DNA of 64,000 nt, taken from contig NZ_JAHDTI010000019.1 in assembly GCF_018531495.1 (NCBI RefSeq), forward strand, positions 1 to 64,000. Direction: 5' to 3'. Under the pieces are notes generated by a model that did no database searches, was not told the origin of the DNA, and saw only the letters and a program-made list of their open reading frames with translations. Within the stretch, counting starts at the first letter, position 1. Every line of letters starts with the position of its first letter. This document shows, piece after piece, positions 41,049 through 49,087 of this stretch. Position numbers and translations under genes: made by a program. This stretch comes from Nonomuraea sediminis. GTDB lineage: Bacteria > Actinomycetota > Actinomycetes > Streptosporangiales > Streptosporangiaceae.

Positions 41049-41435
41049 ATGCGTGCGATCACTCTTCATTCCTACGGCCCGCCTGAGAACCTGCATCTGG
41101 ACGAGTACCCCGATCCCGTTCCCAGGCCCGGGGAGGTACGGCTCGCCGTACACGCCGCGGGCGTGCACTTCATGGAGACCGCGCTGCGCCGAGGACAGCG
41201 GGTCGGGCCGCACCCGGCGCCGCCTCTGCCCGCCGTACTGGGAGGTGAGGTGGCCGGTGTGGTCGACATGCTGGGCCCGGGGGTGGATGCGACGTGGCTC
41301 GGCAGGCGGGTGGTGGCGAGCACGGGAGGATACGCCTCGCTCGCCGTCGCGTCTGAGGGCTTGGGGCAAGGCGGGCGGGAGAGCTGCGTGTGGGTGAGGG
41401 GTGGTGACTTGGTGTGGGCGAGGGTGGGTGCTTGA
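41049..41435 (+). pseudogene. Truncated quinone oxidoreductase/zinc-type alcohol dehydrogenase
   Basis: The first 95 codons read as the N-terminus of an MDR-family quinone oxidoreductase: MRAITLHSYGPPENLHLDEY, GEVRLAVHAAGVHFMETALR, VLGGEVAGVVDMLGPGVDA and WLGRRVVASTGGYASLAVA. After that the frame becomes unrelated and stops at 41435. The NAD(P)-binding half is missing, so this is a 3'-truncated relic of an enzyme normally about 320 residues. No mobile element is seen at the break. Confidence 0.8.
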
Positions 41436-41485
41436 GGGCTCTGTCGCTGGGTGCGCGCGAGAGCTGGGCGGACGGGAGGGGTGGG

Positions 41486-42403
41486 TCAGGTTGAGGCGAG
41501 GGATTCGGCGATGGGAGTGAAGGTGGGGAGGTCGCGTTCGTGGTGGAGGACGTAGTAGGAGATGTCGTGCTCGTCTCGCCAATAGCGGAGTTTGTCGGTG
41601 ATGTCGTGGTGGGTGCCGAGGAGGACCTGGGGGGTTTCGTCCTGGGTCGTGGTGTGGGCGGCGCTCCAGGATTCGTTGGGTTTGCGGATGCCCAGCTGCA
41701 TGATGCTGGTGCCTAGTTCGATGTCGTTGTAGCGGGGGCCGGCTGCTTCGCGGACTGTTTCGAGCTTGGCGAGGAAGGCCTTGAGGCCGCCGTCCGTGCC
41801 GTCGGGGCCTGTGCCGTCCGGGCGTACGCGCATGCCGAGGTTGACCACGTCCGCCTCGCGGGCGGCCAGGCGGAGCATGCGACGGCCACCGCCGCCGAGC
41901 AGCAGCTTCGGGTGCGGGCGTTGAAGCGGCTTGGGGTGCTGGTCGAGCGCGGTGATCCGGTAGTGGGCGCCCTCGTGGGTGAAGGGCTCGTCGCCCCACA
42001 GGCCCTTCAGTACGGCTATCGCCTCGGCGAGCCGGTCGACCCGGGTGCCGGGTGGCTCGAACGCCAAGCCTGCACCGGCGTAGTCGGCGGCCATCCAGCC
42101 CGTTCCCAGGCCCACCTCGAGGCGGCCGTCGGACAGCAGGTCGAGCGTGGCGGTCTCCTTGGCCAGCACGGCCGGGTGCCGGAAGTCGTTGGCGAACACC
42201 AGCGTTCCCACCCGCAGCCTGGTGGTCGCGCACGCGGCGGCCATCAGCGCTGCCACCGGCGCGAGACGCGGCCCGACCAGATGATCGGGAACCAGCAGGA
42301 CGTCGAACCCGGAGTCCTCGAGCCGTCGCGCCTTCTCGGCCCACTCCCTCGCGGACTCAGCCCCCCGCACCACCGCCCCGAACCGGAACCGCCTCCCCGC
42401 CAT
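41486..42403 (-). CDS. LLM-class F420-dependent oxidoreductase
   Basis: A 305-residue TIM-barrel oxidoreductase of the luciferase-like monooxygenase superfamily (F420 type, TIGR03621-like). FRFGAVVRGAESAREWAEKA, VLLVPDHLVGPRLAPVAALM, LRVGTLVFANDFRHPAVLAK, GRLEVGLGTGWMAADYAGAG and PLQRPHPKLLLGGGGRRMLR are conserved. A variant of the shared palindrome, ACCAAGCGCTAGTC (42422-42435), lies 19 bases before its start, so it likely belongs to the same regulon as the PhyH operon. The natural substrate is unknown. Confidence 0.9.
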   Translation of the reverse strand: MAGRRFRFGAVVRGAESAREWAEKARRLEDSGFDVLLVPDHLVGPRLAPVAALMAAACATTRLRVGTLVFANDFRHPAVLAKETATLDLLSDGRLEVGLGTGWMAADYAGAGLAFEPPGTRVDRLAEAIAVLKGLWGDEPFTHEGAHYRITALDQHPKPLQRPHPKLLLGGGGRRMLRLAAREADVVNLGMRVRPDGTGPDGTDGGLKAFLAKLETVREAAGPRYNDIELGTSIMQLGIRKPNESWSAAHTTTQDETPQVLLGTHHDITDKLRYWRDEHDISYYVLHHERDLPTFTPIAESLAST

Positions 42404-42421
42404 GCCCCACCCTCCCTACCA

Positions 42422-42435
42422 ACCAAGCGCTAGTC
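42422..42435. promoter_or_regulatory. ACCAAGCGCTAGTC operator upstream of the LLM gene
   Basis: One base different in the right arm from the PhyH-operon site, so symmetry is imperfect. It sits 19 bases upstream of the LLM oxidoreductase start (42403). Confidence 0.6.
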
Positions 42436-42659
42436 TCGCAAACCTATGCCCCGCCACCCACCCATGTCATGCCCCCGGCCATCTGGAAGGCCAGGCTCGG
42501 GCGGGTGCGAGAGCGCTAGAACGTGAGGCGGGTTGTGGCGCAGATGGGGGAGGCGGGCAGGGCGGGGGAGTTGATGCGCTGGCGGGATGGGAGAGGCAGT
42601 GCGGGTGAGGAGGGAGGTCGAGGGGCAGCCGGCGCGTGGAGGATGCGGGGAGGGTGGGG

Positions 42660-43319
42660 TCACGAAGTGGGTTTGGGGAGGGCGAGGGCGACCGAGCCCA
42701 TGGCGGCGGTCATGACCAGCCAGGCGACGGCCGCGACGAGGTTGGACAGGCCCGCCAGCCAGGCCACCGGGATCAGGAACGGCGCGACGAGGAGGAGGAT
42801 CGCCGACCAGGCGGGAGCCGACTTGCCCAGCAGGGCGGCCACCCCGAGCAGGACGATTCCGAGGAGCCCGGGGAAGAAGGTGAACCCGAAGACCGAGGTG
42901 GGCAGGCCGTTCTCCATCGTGTCCAGCAGCTTGGCGGTCGCCTGGGTGTCCAGGCCGCTCTTGAGCGCGGCGTAGATCGTGCTGCTGGAGTCAGGCGTGA
43001 ACGGGATGACCAGGATGAACGCCAGGATCATCCCGACCAGCCCGAGTACGGGCTTGCCCGCCCTGCCGACCTTGCTGATGGCGAAGATGGCGGGGATGAG
43101 CGTGACCGCGCTCAGCAGGCTCAGGTAACTGCTCGTGGAGAAGCTGTCCAGGTGGGCGGCGAAGTCCTTGACCAGCGGCTCGCCCTCGGCGGTGGCCTTG
43201 ATCGGGTCGATCACCAGCGTGAGGGCGACCACGAGCGGGGAGACCACCGCGCAGGTGATCATCGCGAAGCGCGCGAAGGTGTCGGCTCCCGTGCTGGGGG
43301 CCGTGTCGAGAGTCGTCAT
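42660..43319 (-). CDS. Multi-pass membrane protein of unknown function
   Basis: A 219-residue protein with six hydrophobic helices (near residues 17-37, 62-82, 87-107, 142-165, 168-188 and 192-212). FGFTFFPGLLGIVLLGVAAL and LVPFLIPVAW-like segments do not match a family I can name, though it resembles DUF4386-type membrane proteins. It is divergent from the PhyH operon and shares the intergenic operator at 43384-43397. Confidence 0.68.
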   Translation of the reverse strand: MTTLDTAPSTGADTFARFAMITCAVVSPLVVALTLVIDPIKATAEGEPLVKDFAAHLDSFSTSSYLSLLSAVTLIPAIFAISKVGRAGKPVLGLVGMILAFILVIPFTPDSSSTIYAALKSGLDTQATAKLLDTMENGLPTSVFGFTFFPGLLGIVLLGVAALLGKSAPAWSAILLLVAPFLIPVAWLAGLSNLVAAVAWLVMTAAMGSVALALPKPTS

Positions 43320-43383
43320 GATCTGAGGGTCGCTCGACGCCTCCCGGACTGCATGAGTAGTCCCTACTCAAAAACGAGCCCTT

Positions 43384-43397
43384 ACCAAGCGCTTGCT
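43384..43397. promoter_or_regulatory. ACCAAGCGCTTGCT operator upstream of the PhyH operon
   Basis: A near-perfect palindrome (CAAG-CG-CTTG core) 22 bases before the PhyH start and 64 bases from the divergent membrane-protein gene. It fits AnCAAGnnCTTGnT, the published shape of KstR2-type TetR operators; whether KstR2 or another TetR binds it is unknown. Confidence 0.75.
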
Positions 43398-43418
43398 TTA
43401 GATGCGAGACTCGGGGAC

Positions 43419-44180
43419 ATGGAGATCCCGGTGCGGCACGCGACCGACGACGAGGTCGCCTTCTTCGACAGTCACGGCTGGGTACGCCTGGCGGGGCTGG
43501 TGGACCCGGGCACGGTGGCGGCGCTGCGCGAGCGGGCCACGACCTACCTGGAGGCCCGCGGGCGCGAGCACCGCACCCTGGTCGACCAGGCCTTCGGCCA
43601 GTCCCGTGACATCGCGCAGACCGACGACCTGTTCAACGCGGCCGCCCGCGCGATGGGCGGCAACGCCGTACGGTTGCTCCGCGGCGTCGAGGCGGTCCGC
43701 ATCCAGGTGACGAACCTGCTGGTCAAGGAGCCGGGCGAGCACCGGGCCACGGAGTTCCACCAGGACTTCCCGTGGATGCCGATGGACCGCTCGGCGATGC
43801 TGACGGTCTGGCTGGCGCTGGTGGACGTCCCCGCCGACATGGGCTCGCTGCGCTTCTACAACGGCTCCCACCGGTACGGCCTGCTGGGCCGGAGCTTCAC
43901 CCGCGCCGGGGACGACCAGCTGACCCAGCATCCGTGGCTGAAGGAGCTGGAGCTGTCGCCGCCACTTGACCTGAAGGCGGGCGACGCCACGGTCCACCAC
44001 GCGCTGACCGTGCACGGCGCCCCCGCCAACCAGCGGGACACCCCGAGGCTGTCGTTCACGGTGACGTACTTCGACGCCGACGCCCTCTACACCGGCATGC
44101 CGTACCAGCAGACGGACGGGCTGGGGCTCGAGGCGAACAAGCCCTTCGACCACGCGAGGTTCCCATGCCTGAGACCGTGA
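43419..44180 (+). CDS. Phytanoyl-CoA dioxygenase family (PhyH) protein
   Basis: A 253-residue Fe(II)/2-oxoglutarate dioxygenase. The metal triad is visible: His114 and Asp116 in TEFHQDFPW and the distal His199 in LTVHGAP, with Arg206 (PANQR) for 2-oxoglutarate. A conserved LRFYNGSHRYGLLG segment links them. The family hydroxylates CoA thioesters or free small molecules; substrate not readable. ATG 43419 has GGGG upstream and lies just downstream of the palindrome. It overlaps the phosphotriesterase gene by 16 bases. Confidence 0.87.
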   Translation: MEIPVRHATDDEVAFFDSHGWVRLAGLVDPGTVAALRERATTYLEARGREHRTLVDQAFGQSRDIAQTDDLFNAAARAMGGNAVRLLRGVEAVRIQVTNLLVKEPGEHRATEFHQDFPWMPMDRSAMLTVWLALVDVPADMGSLRFYNGSHRYGLLGRSFTRAGDDQLTQHPWLKELELSPPLDLKAGDATVHHALTVHGAPANQRDTPRLSFTVTYFDADALYTGMPYQQTDGLGLEANKPFDHARFPCLRP

Positions 44181-45166
44181 GAGGGCACGTCGACGACCTG
44201 GGCGCGACGCTCATGCACGAGCACATTTTCGGCCTAAGTCCCGAAATCCTCTGGAACTGGCCCGATATCCCAGAAAAGTGGGACCTGTCGGAGCGGGCGG
44301 CGGAAGCCGCGGGGAAGCTCGACGCGCTGAAAGCGGAAGGCATCGACTCCGTCGTCGACCTGACCGTGGTCGGCCTGGGCCGCTACATCCCCGCCGTCCA
44401 AGCGGTGGCCGAACTGACCACGGTCAACATCGTGGCCGCCACCGGCCTGTACACCTACGATGCCCTGCCGCCGTACTTCGCCAACAAGGGCCCGGGAACC
44501 CTCTTCGGCGGCCCCGACCGCCTGGCCGAGTTCTTCGTCAGGGACATCGTCGAGGGCATCGGCAGGACAGGCGTCAAGGCGGCCATGCTCAAGTGCGCCA
44601 GCGACCACCTGGGCATGACCAAGGGCTGCGAGCGCGTCTTCCGCGCCGTCGCCGAAGCCCACCGGGCGACAGGGACGCCGATCACCACTCACAGCTCCCA
44701 GCCGGGAGGCCTCGAACAGCAACGCCTGCTCGAGTCCCTCGACGTCGACCTGAGCAGGGTCGTGATCGGCCACGCGGGCGACTCCACCGACCTGGACTAC
44801 CTCGAGGAGCTCATCGCCGCGGGCTCCTACCTGGGCATGGACCGCTTCGGCATCGACTCGATCAGCCCCTTCGAGGACAGGGTCCGCGTGGTGGCCGAGC
44901 TCTGCGAGCGCGGCCACGCGGGCAGCATGGTCCTGTCGCACGACTCCTACTGCTTCAACGACCGCTTCGACGCCGAGGTGGTACGGCGGCGGCACCCGAA
45001 CTACCACCTGCTCCACATCCCCCGGGACGTCCTGCCCGAGCTGCGCAAGCGCGGCGTCACCGAGGAGCAGATCCACCAGATGCTCGTCGACAACCCGCGG
45101 AGGATCTTCGGATGGACTTCGACGTCACCGCCGACTGGCACGTCGCCTCGCCGTACGACTTCCTGA
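44165..45166 (+). CDS. Phosphotriesterase-family metal hydrolase, complete site
   Basis: A 333-residue TIM-barrel hydrolase. All metal ligands are visible: His18/His20 (MHEH), Lys143 (AMLKCAS, the carboxylated lysine), His176 (ITTHSS), His203 (VIGHAGD) and Asp260 (VLSHDSY). Relatives are lactonases or phosphotriesterases; position in this operon fits lactone or ester opening after oxidation. The start overlaps the end of the PhyH gene by 16 bases and the last 55 bases overlap the P450 start, so the operon is translationally packed. Confidence 0.9.
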   Translation: MPETVRGHVDDLGATLMHEHIFGLSPEILWNWPDIPEKWDLSERAAEAAGKLDALKAEGIDSVVDLTVVGLGRYIPAVQAVAELTTVNIVAATGLYTYDALPPYFANKGPGTLFGGPDRLAEFFVRDIVEGIGRTGVKAAMLKCASDHLGMTKGCERVFRAVAEAHRATGTPITTHSSQPGGLEQQRLLESLDVDLSRVVIGHAGDSTDLDYLEELIAAGSYLGMDRFGIDSISPFEDRVRVVAELCERGHAGSMVLSHDSYCFNDRFDAEVVRRRHPNYHLLHIPRDVLPELRKRGVTEEQIHQMLVDNPRRIFGWTSTSPPTGTSPRRTTS

Positions 45167-46293
45167 GGAGGCTCCGCCACGAGCGGCCCGTCTTCCACAG
45201 CGAGCACCTGGGCGCCTACGTGCTGACCCGCTACGCCGACGTGCGCGCCGCCTACGGCGACCCGCGCCGCTTCTCCTCGGCGGGCTCGCTGACGATCTCG
45301 CGCAGCCTGACGGAGGAGACGAGGGCCAGGCTGGGCGAGCACGGCTCGTTCCTGTCGAGCTTCGTGGCCAACGTGGACCCGCCCGACCACACCAGGCTGC
45401 GCAGGTCGGTGTCGAAGGCGTTCACGCCGCGCGCGGTCGCCGCGATGGAGCGGCTGTTCCGCGAGCTCAACGAGGAAGCCGTGGATCGCGTCGCCGGGCA
45501 AAGACAAGCGGACTTCGTCGCCCAGATCGGTCACGAGCCGTCGATCAAGCTGACCGCCCGCTTCATCGGCGTGCCCGAGGCGGACGAGACGTTCGTGCAG
45601 ACGCACGTGAAGGACTGGTTCCAGTTGTTCCTGTCGCCGCAGCCCGCGGCGCGGCAACTGGAGCTGGCCGACAGCTTCCTGGAGTACCTGGACTACGTCG
45701 ACCGGCTGGTCGCCGACCGCCGCAAGGAGCCCAGGGACGACTTCACCTCGCTCATGGCCGGCGCCGAGGGCCTGTCGCACCGCGAGGTGGTCGAGCTGAT
45801 CTCCACGATCCTGCTCGGCGGCAACGACACCGTGCCCAACCAGCTCGGCAACACCGTGCTGCGGCTGCTGCGCGAGGGCGCGTGGCCCGTGCCCGCCGAG
45901 AAGAGGCAGAACTGCGTCGAGGAGTGCATGCGCATCGACGGCGCCTCCCTGGGTTCCTTCCGGTACGCCACGACCGATATTTCGCTTCATGGGGTGACGA
46001 TTCCGGCGGGAGCGCTGGTGCTGCTGTCCACCGACTCGGCCGCCCATGACGAGACCGTCTTCACCGACCCCGAGCGCTTCGTGATCGACCGCCCCAACGC
46101 CGACGCGCACCTGGTGTTCGGCTACGGCATCCACTTCTGCGTGGGCGCCGCGCTCGCCCGCCTCCAGTTGCGGACCGCGCTCGAGGTGCTCGGGCGGCGC
46201 CTGCCGTACCTCAGGCTCGTCGACGGAGAGCCGATCGCCTACCGGAAGTCGATCGTCGGACGGGGACTGCAGGCGCTGCGGGTGGCCTGGTGA
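45112..46293 (+). CDS. Cytochrome P450
   Basis: A 393-residue bacterial class I P450. Heme loop FGYGIHFCVGAALARLQ with ligand Cys343; I-helix LLGGNDTVPNQ, a modified oxygen-activation motif (G-N-D-T); ExxR in ECMRIDG. It needs ferredoxin and reductase supplied elsewhere. Start at 45112 overlaps the phosphotriesterase gene by 55 bases; the SDR gene starts in its stop (TGATG). Likely hydroxylates a pathway intermediate. Confidence 0.92.
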   Translation: MDFDVTADWHVASPYDFLRRLRHERPVFHSEHLGAYVLTRYADVRAAYGDPRRFSSAGSLTISRSLTEETRARLGEHGSFLSSFVANVDPPDHTRLRRSVSKAFTPRAVAAMERLFRELNEEAVDRVAGQRQADFVAQIGHEPSIKLTARFIGVPEADETFVQTHVKDWFQLFLSPQPAARQLELADSFLEYLDYVDRLVADRRKEPRDDFTSLMAGAEGLSHREVVELISTILLGGNDTVPNQLGNTVLRLLREGAWPVPAEKRQNCVEECMRIDGASLGSFRYATTDISLHGVTIPAGALVLLSTDSAAHDETVFTDPERFVIDRPNADAHLVFGYGIHFCVGAALARLQLRTALEVLGRRLPYLRLVDGEPIAYRKSIVGRGLQALRVAW

Positions 46294-47078
46294 TGCGGCG
46301 CTTCGACGGCCAGGTGGCGCTGGTCACGGGCGCGGGGTCGGGCATCGGCGCGGCCTGCGCGGCCCGCCTGGCGGCCGAGGGCGCCTGCGTGGGCGTGCTG
46401 GACGTGCGCGCGGCGGCGGCCAAGGCCTCGGCGTCGGCCATCCGCGGCCACGGCGGCACGGCCGTGGCGCTGACCTGCGACGTCTCGGACGAGAAGCAGG
46501 TCGAGAACGCGGTGGCCGAGCTGGTGGCCTCCTTCGGGCGGCTGGACGTGCTGCACTCCAACGCCGCCGCGCTCGGGCGCGACGTCTACGGCCGCGACGA
46601 CGACGCGCTGGACGCCGCCGTGTGGGACAGGACCATGGCCGTCAACCTGCGCGGCGCGATGCTCATGGTCAAGCACACGGTGCCCGCGATGCCCGACGGC
46701 GGGGCGATCGTCATCACCTCGTCGGTCTCCGGCCTGACCGGCGACACCGACCACGCCGCCTACGGCACCTCCAAGGCCGCCATCGGCGGCTTCGTCCGCT
46801 ACGTCGCCACGATGTACGGCAATCGCGGCATCCGCTGCAACGCCGTGGCTCCCGCCCTGGTCATGACCGAGGAGGCCAGGCGGGCACTGGGACCCGCGCG
46901 GCTGGCGGAGAAGCGGGCGGAACGCCTGCTGCCCTGGCCGTGCGAGGTGGCCGACGTGGCCAACCTGGTCTGCTTCCTGGCCTCCGACGAGGCCCGCTGC
47001 ATCACCGGCCAGACCGTGGTGATCGACTCGGGGACCCTGGCGCACCGCCCCGAGCACGCGATCAGGCAGGCCCCATAA
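46293..47078 (+). CDS. Short-chain dehydrogenase/reductase
   Basis: A 261-residue classical SDR. TGAGSGIGAACAARL is the NAD(P)-binding motif, CDVSDEKQVENAV follows, NAAALG is the NNAG-like motif (H-S-N-A-A), and ITSSVSG with YGTSKAA carries the catalytic Ser-Tyr-Lys. TGQTVVIDSGTLAHRP closes it. It probably oxidises an alcohol made by the P450 or PhyH enzyme. The ATG shares one base with the P450 stop; GTG 46290 is another in-frame start. Confidence 0.9.
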   Translation: MRRFDGQVALVTGAGSGIGAACAARLAAEGACVGVLDVRAAAAKASASAIRGHGGTAVALTCDVSDEKQVENAVAELVASFGRLDVLHSNAAALGRDVYGRDDDALDAAVWDRTMAVNLRGAMLMVKHTVPAMPDGGAIVITSSVSGLTGDTDHAAYGTSKAAIGGFVRYVATMYGNRGIRCNAVAPALVMTEEARRALGPARLAEKRAERLLPWPCEVADVANLVCFLASDEARCITGQTVVIDSGTLAHRPEHAIRQAP

Positions 47079-47088
47079 GGTTGATCCC

Positions 47089-47949
47089 ATGGATCCGGTT
47101 TCGGTGGGTTTGGTAGGGGCGGGGCCGTGGGCGGAGATGGCGCACGCGCCGATGCTGGCCAAGGGGCCGCACACGCGGCTGGCGGGCGTGTGGGCGCGGC
47201 GGCCCGAGGCGGCCGCCCGGCTGGGCGCCCCGGTCTACGAGCGGATCGAGGAGCTCTTCGACAACTGCGAGGCGGTCGCGTTCTGCGTGCCGCCGGCCGT
47301 ACAGGCGGAGCTGGCGGTCAAGGCGGCGGCGGCCGGCAAGGCGCTGCTGCTGGAGAAGCCCCTGGCCGACTCGATCGAGGGCGCGCGCAAACTGGCCGAG
47401 GCCGTGCAGACCCATGGCGTGGCCTCGCAGATGATCCTGACCATGCGCTACGCCGCCCAGACGAAGGCCTTTATCGCGAAATGCCGGGAAATTGAGCCGT
47501 TCGGTGGGCATGCTGCCAACATCTCCAGCGTCCTGGTGGGTGACCACCCGTTCGGCACGCCGTGGCGCAAGGAGCGCGGCGCGCTGCTCGACGTCGGCCC
47601 GCACGTGATCGACCTGCTGGACGCCGCGCTCGGCAAGGTGACGGGCGTGCGCGCGCACGGCGACCCGCGGCAGTGGACCGGGCTGCTGCTCGACCACGAG
47701 GGCGGCGCTGTCAGCGAGGCGTCCCTGTGCATGGCCGCGCCCGGTGACACGCCGCCGTCGTTCTTCGCGGTCTACGGCCGCGCCGGCAGCGCCGTACTCG
47801 AGGCCTTCGACGACGACCCGCTGGAGACCGTCGCGGCGGAGTTCGCCCAGACGGTACGGCAGGGCGGCGGCCACCCGCTCGACGCCGCGCACGGGCTGCG
47901 GCTGCAGGAGATCGTCGCCTCGGCGGAGGAGCAGCTGGCGGGCCCTTGA
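47089..47949 (+). CDS. Gfo/Idh/MocA-family oxidoreductase
   Basis: A 286-residue NAD(P)-dependent oxidoreductase. VGLVGAGPWAEMAHAPML is the Rossmann motif, FCVPPAVQAELAVKAAAAGK and LLEKPLADSIEGARKLAEAV include the conserved EKP, and ALLDVGPHVIDLLDAALG carries the C-terminal substrate-site Asp/His. Final gene of the catabolic operon, ten bases after the SDR. A TAAGGT hexamer (47076-47081) seven bases before its ATG suggests an internal leaderless promoter. Confidence 0.88.
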   Translation: MDPVSVGLVGAGPWAEMAHAPMLAKGPHTRLAGVWARRPEAAARLGAPVYERIEELFDNCEAVAFCVPPAVQAELAVKAAAAGKALLLEKPLADSIEGARKLAEAVQTHGVASQMILTMRYAAQTKAFIAKCREIEPFGGHAANISSVLVGDHPFGTPWRKERGALLDVGPHVIDLLDAALGKVTGVRAHGDPRQWTGLLLDHEGGAVSEASLCMAAPGDTPPSFFAVYGRAGSAVLEAFDDDPLETVAAEFAQTVRQGGGHPLDAAHGLRLQEIVASAEEQLAGP

Positions 47950-47976
47950 CTTCGGGTCCATCTGGAGAATTGATAG
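47946..47976 (+). promoter_or_regulatory. Candidate promoter of the B12 uptake operon
   Basis: TTGACT (47946-47951) and TTGATA (47970-47975) are spaced 18 nt and lie immediately before the riboswitch. The -35 overlaps the stop of the upstream oxidoreductase gene, so this operon is transcribed separately from the catabolic operon. Confidence 0.5.
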
Positions 47977-47979
47977 CGT

Positions 47980-48085
47980 TTGTCCGACGCGCAGTGTTGC
48001 AGCGAAGTCCGGTGCGAGTCCGGCGCTGTCCCGCAACTGTCATAGCCAGGTCGCCTGCCTCTGCGCTGACGTCATCAACCCTCGT
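47980..48085 (+). ncRNA. Cobalamin (adenosylcobalamin) riboswitch
   Basis: Core elements match the cobalamin riboswitch: GTGTTGCAGCGAAGTCCGGT followed by GCGAGTCCGGCGCTG, then TCCCGCAACTGT, and the B12 box AGCCAGGTCGCCTGCC at 48044-48059 (consensus AGCCAGNAGACCTGCC). It precedes btuFCD-cbiZ genes, the standard context. The following hairpin ATCAACCCT/AGGGTGAT (48074-48082/48091-48098) is a plausible expression platform. Boundaries are approximate. Confidence 0.92.
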
Positions 48086-48148
48086 GGAAAAGGGTGATCC
48101 GTCCATCAACGCGGGTCTCTCGGTTCCGACAGTGTGAAAGGACTCCTC

Positions 48149-49087
48149 GTGAGGCCCGTACGCATGGCCTTCGCGGGCGCGCTGCTGGGAACGCTTGCTC
48201 TGGCCGGATGTGGCCAGAGCACCACCCCCACCGCCGCCCCCCAGAAGCAGGAAGCATCGGCGGACGCCGCCTTCCCCGTCACCGTCGAGGCGGGCAACGG
48301 CAAGGTCACGATCGCCAAGAAGCCGCAGCGGATCGTGTCGCTGTCGCCCACCCACACCGAGACGCTCTTCGCGGTCGGCGCGGGCCCCCAGGTCGTGGCC
48401 GTCGACGCCTTGTCGAACTACCCGGCCGAGGCCCCCAAGACCGACCTGTCCGGCTACAAGCCGAACGTCGAGGCCATCGTCGCCAAGAAGCCCGACCTGG
48501 TGATCGTCTCCGACGACATCAACAAGGTCGTCGCCGAGCTGGGCAAGCTCAACGTGCCCGTGCTGCTCGAGCCGGCCGCGACCAAGCTGGACGACGCCTA
48601 CCAGGAGATCGCCGAGATCGGCGCCGCCACCGGCAACAAGGCCAAGGCCGACGAGGTCGTCGCCGGCATGAAGAGCGAGATGGGCAAGCTCGCCGCCGGC
48701 GCCCCGCAGAAGAAGCTCACCTTCTACCACGAGCTCGACCAGACGCCGTTCGGCGTCACGTCCAGCACGTTCATCGGGCAGATCTACTCGATGTTCGGCC
48801 TGACCAACGTCGCCGACAAGGCGCCGGACGCGGCGGGCGGCTATCCCAAGCTGTCGGCCGAGTTCATCGCGCAGGCCGACCCCGACCTGATCTTCCTGGG
48901 CGACGTCAAGTGCTGCCAGCAGAGCAAGGACACCCTGGCCAAGCGGCCCGGCTGGAAGAGCCTCTCGGCGATCAAGAACGACCACGTGATCCAGCTCGAC
49001 GACGACATCGCCTCCCGCTGGGGCCCGCGCATCGTCGACTTCGCCAAGGTCGTGGGCGACGCCGTCGCCAAGGCGTCCGCGAGCTAG
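48149..49087 (+). CDS. btuF: Cobalamin-binding ABC transporter lipoprotein (BtuF-like)
   Basis: A 312-residue periplasmic-type binding lipoprotein. Lipobox LALAGC with lipidated Cys21; AKKPQRIVSLSPTHTETLFA, LVIVSDDINKVVAELGKLNV and CCQQSKDTLAKRPGWKSL match the cluster A binding proteins. It delivers corrinoids to the btuC/btuD products. GTG 48149 has AAAGGA six bases upstream; GTG 48134 would add five residues. Immediately downstream of the cobalamin riboswitch, and its stop overlaps the permease start. Confidence 0.9.
   Translation: MRPVRMAFAGALLGTLALAGCGQSTTPTAAPQKQEASADAAFPVTVEAGNGKVTIAKKPQRIVSLSPTHTETLFAVGAGPQVVAVDALSNYPAEAPKTDLSGYKPNVEAIVAKKPDLVIVSDDINKVVAELGKLNVPVLLEPAATKLDDAYQEIAEIGAATGNKAKADEVVAGMKSEMGKLAAGAPQKKLTFYHELDQTPFGVTSSTFIGQIYSMFGLTNVADKAPDAAGGYPKLSAEFIAQADPDLIFLGDVKCCQQSKDTLAKRPGWKSLSAIKNDHVIQLDDDIASRWGPRIVDFAKVVGDAVAKASAS

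Noticed and set aside
42404..42659. Short open frames between the LLM and membrane-protein genes
   Set aside because: No start with a ribosome-binding site, no recognisable residues; treated as intergenic apart from the operator.
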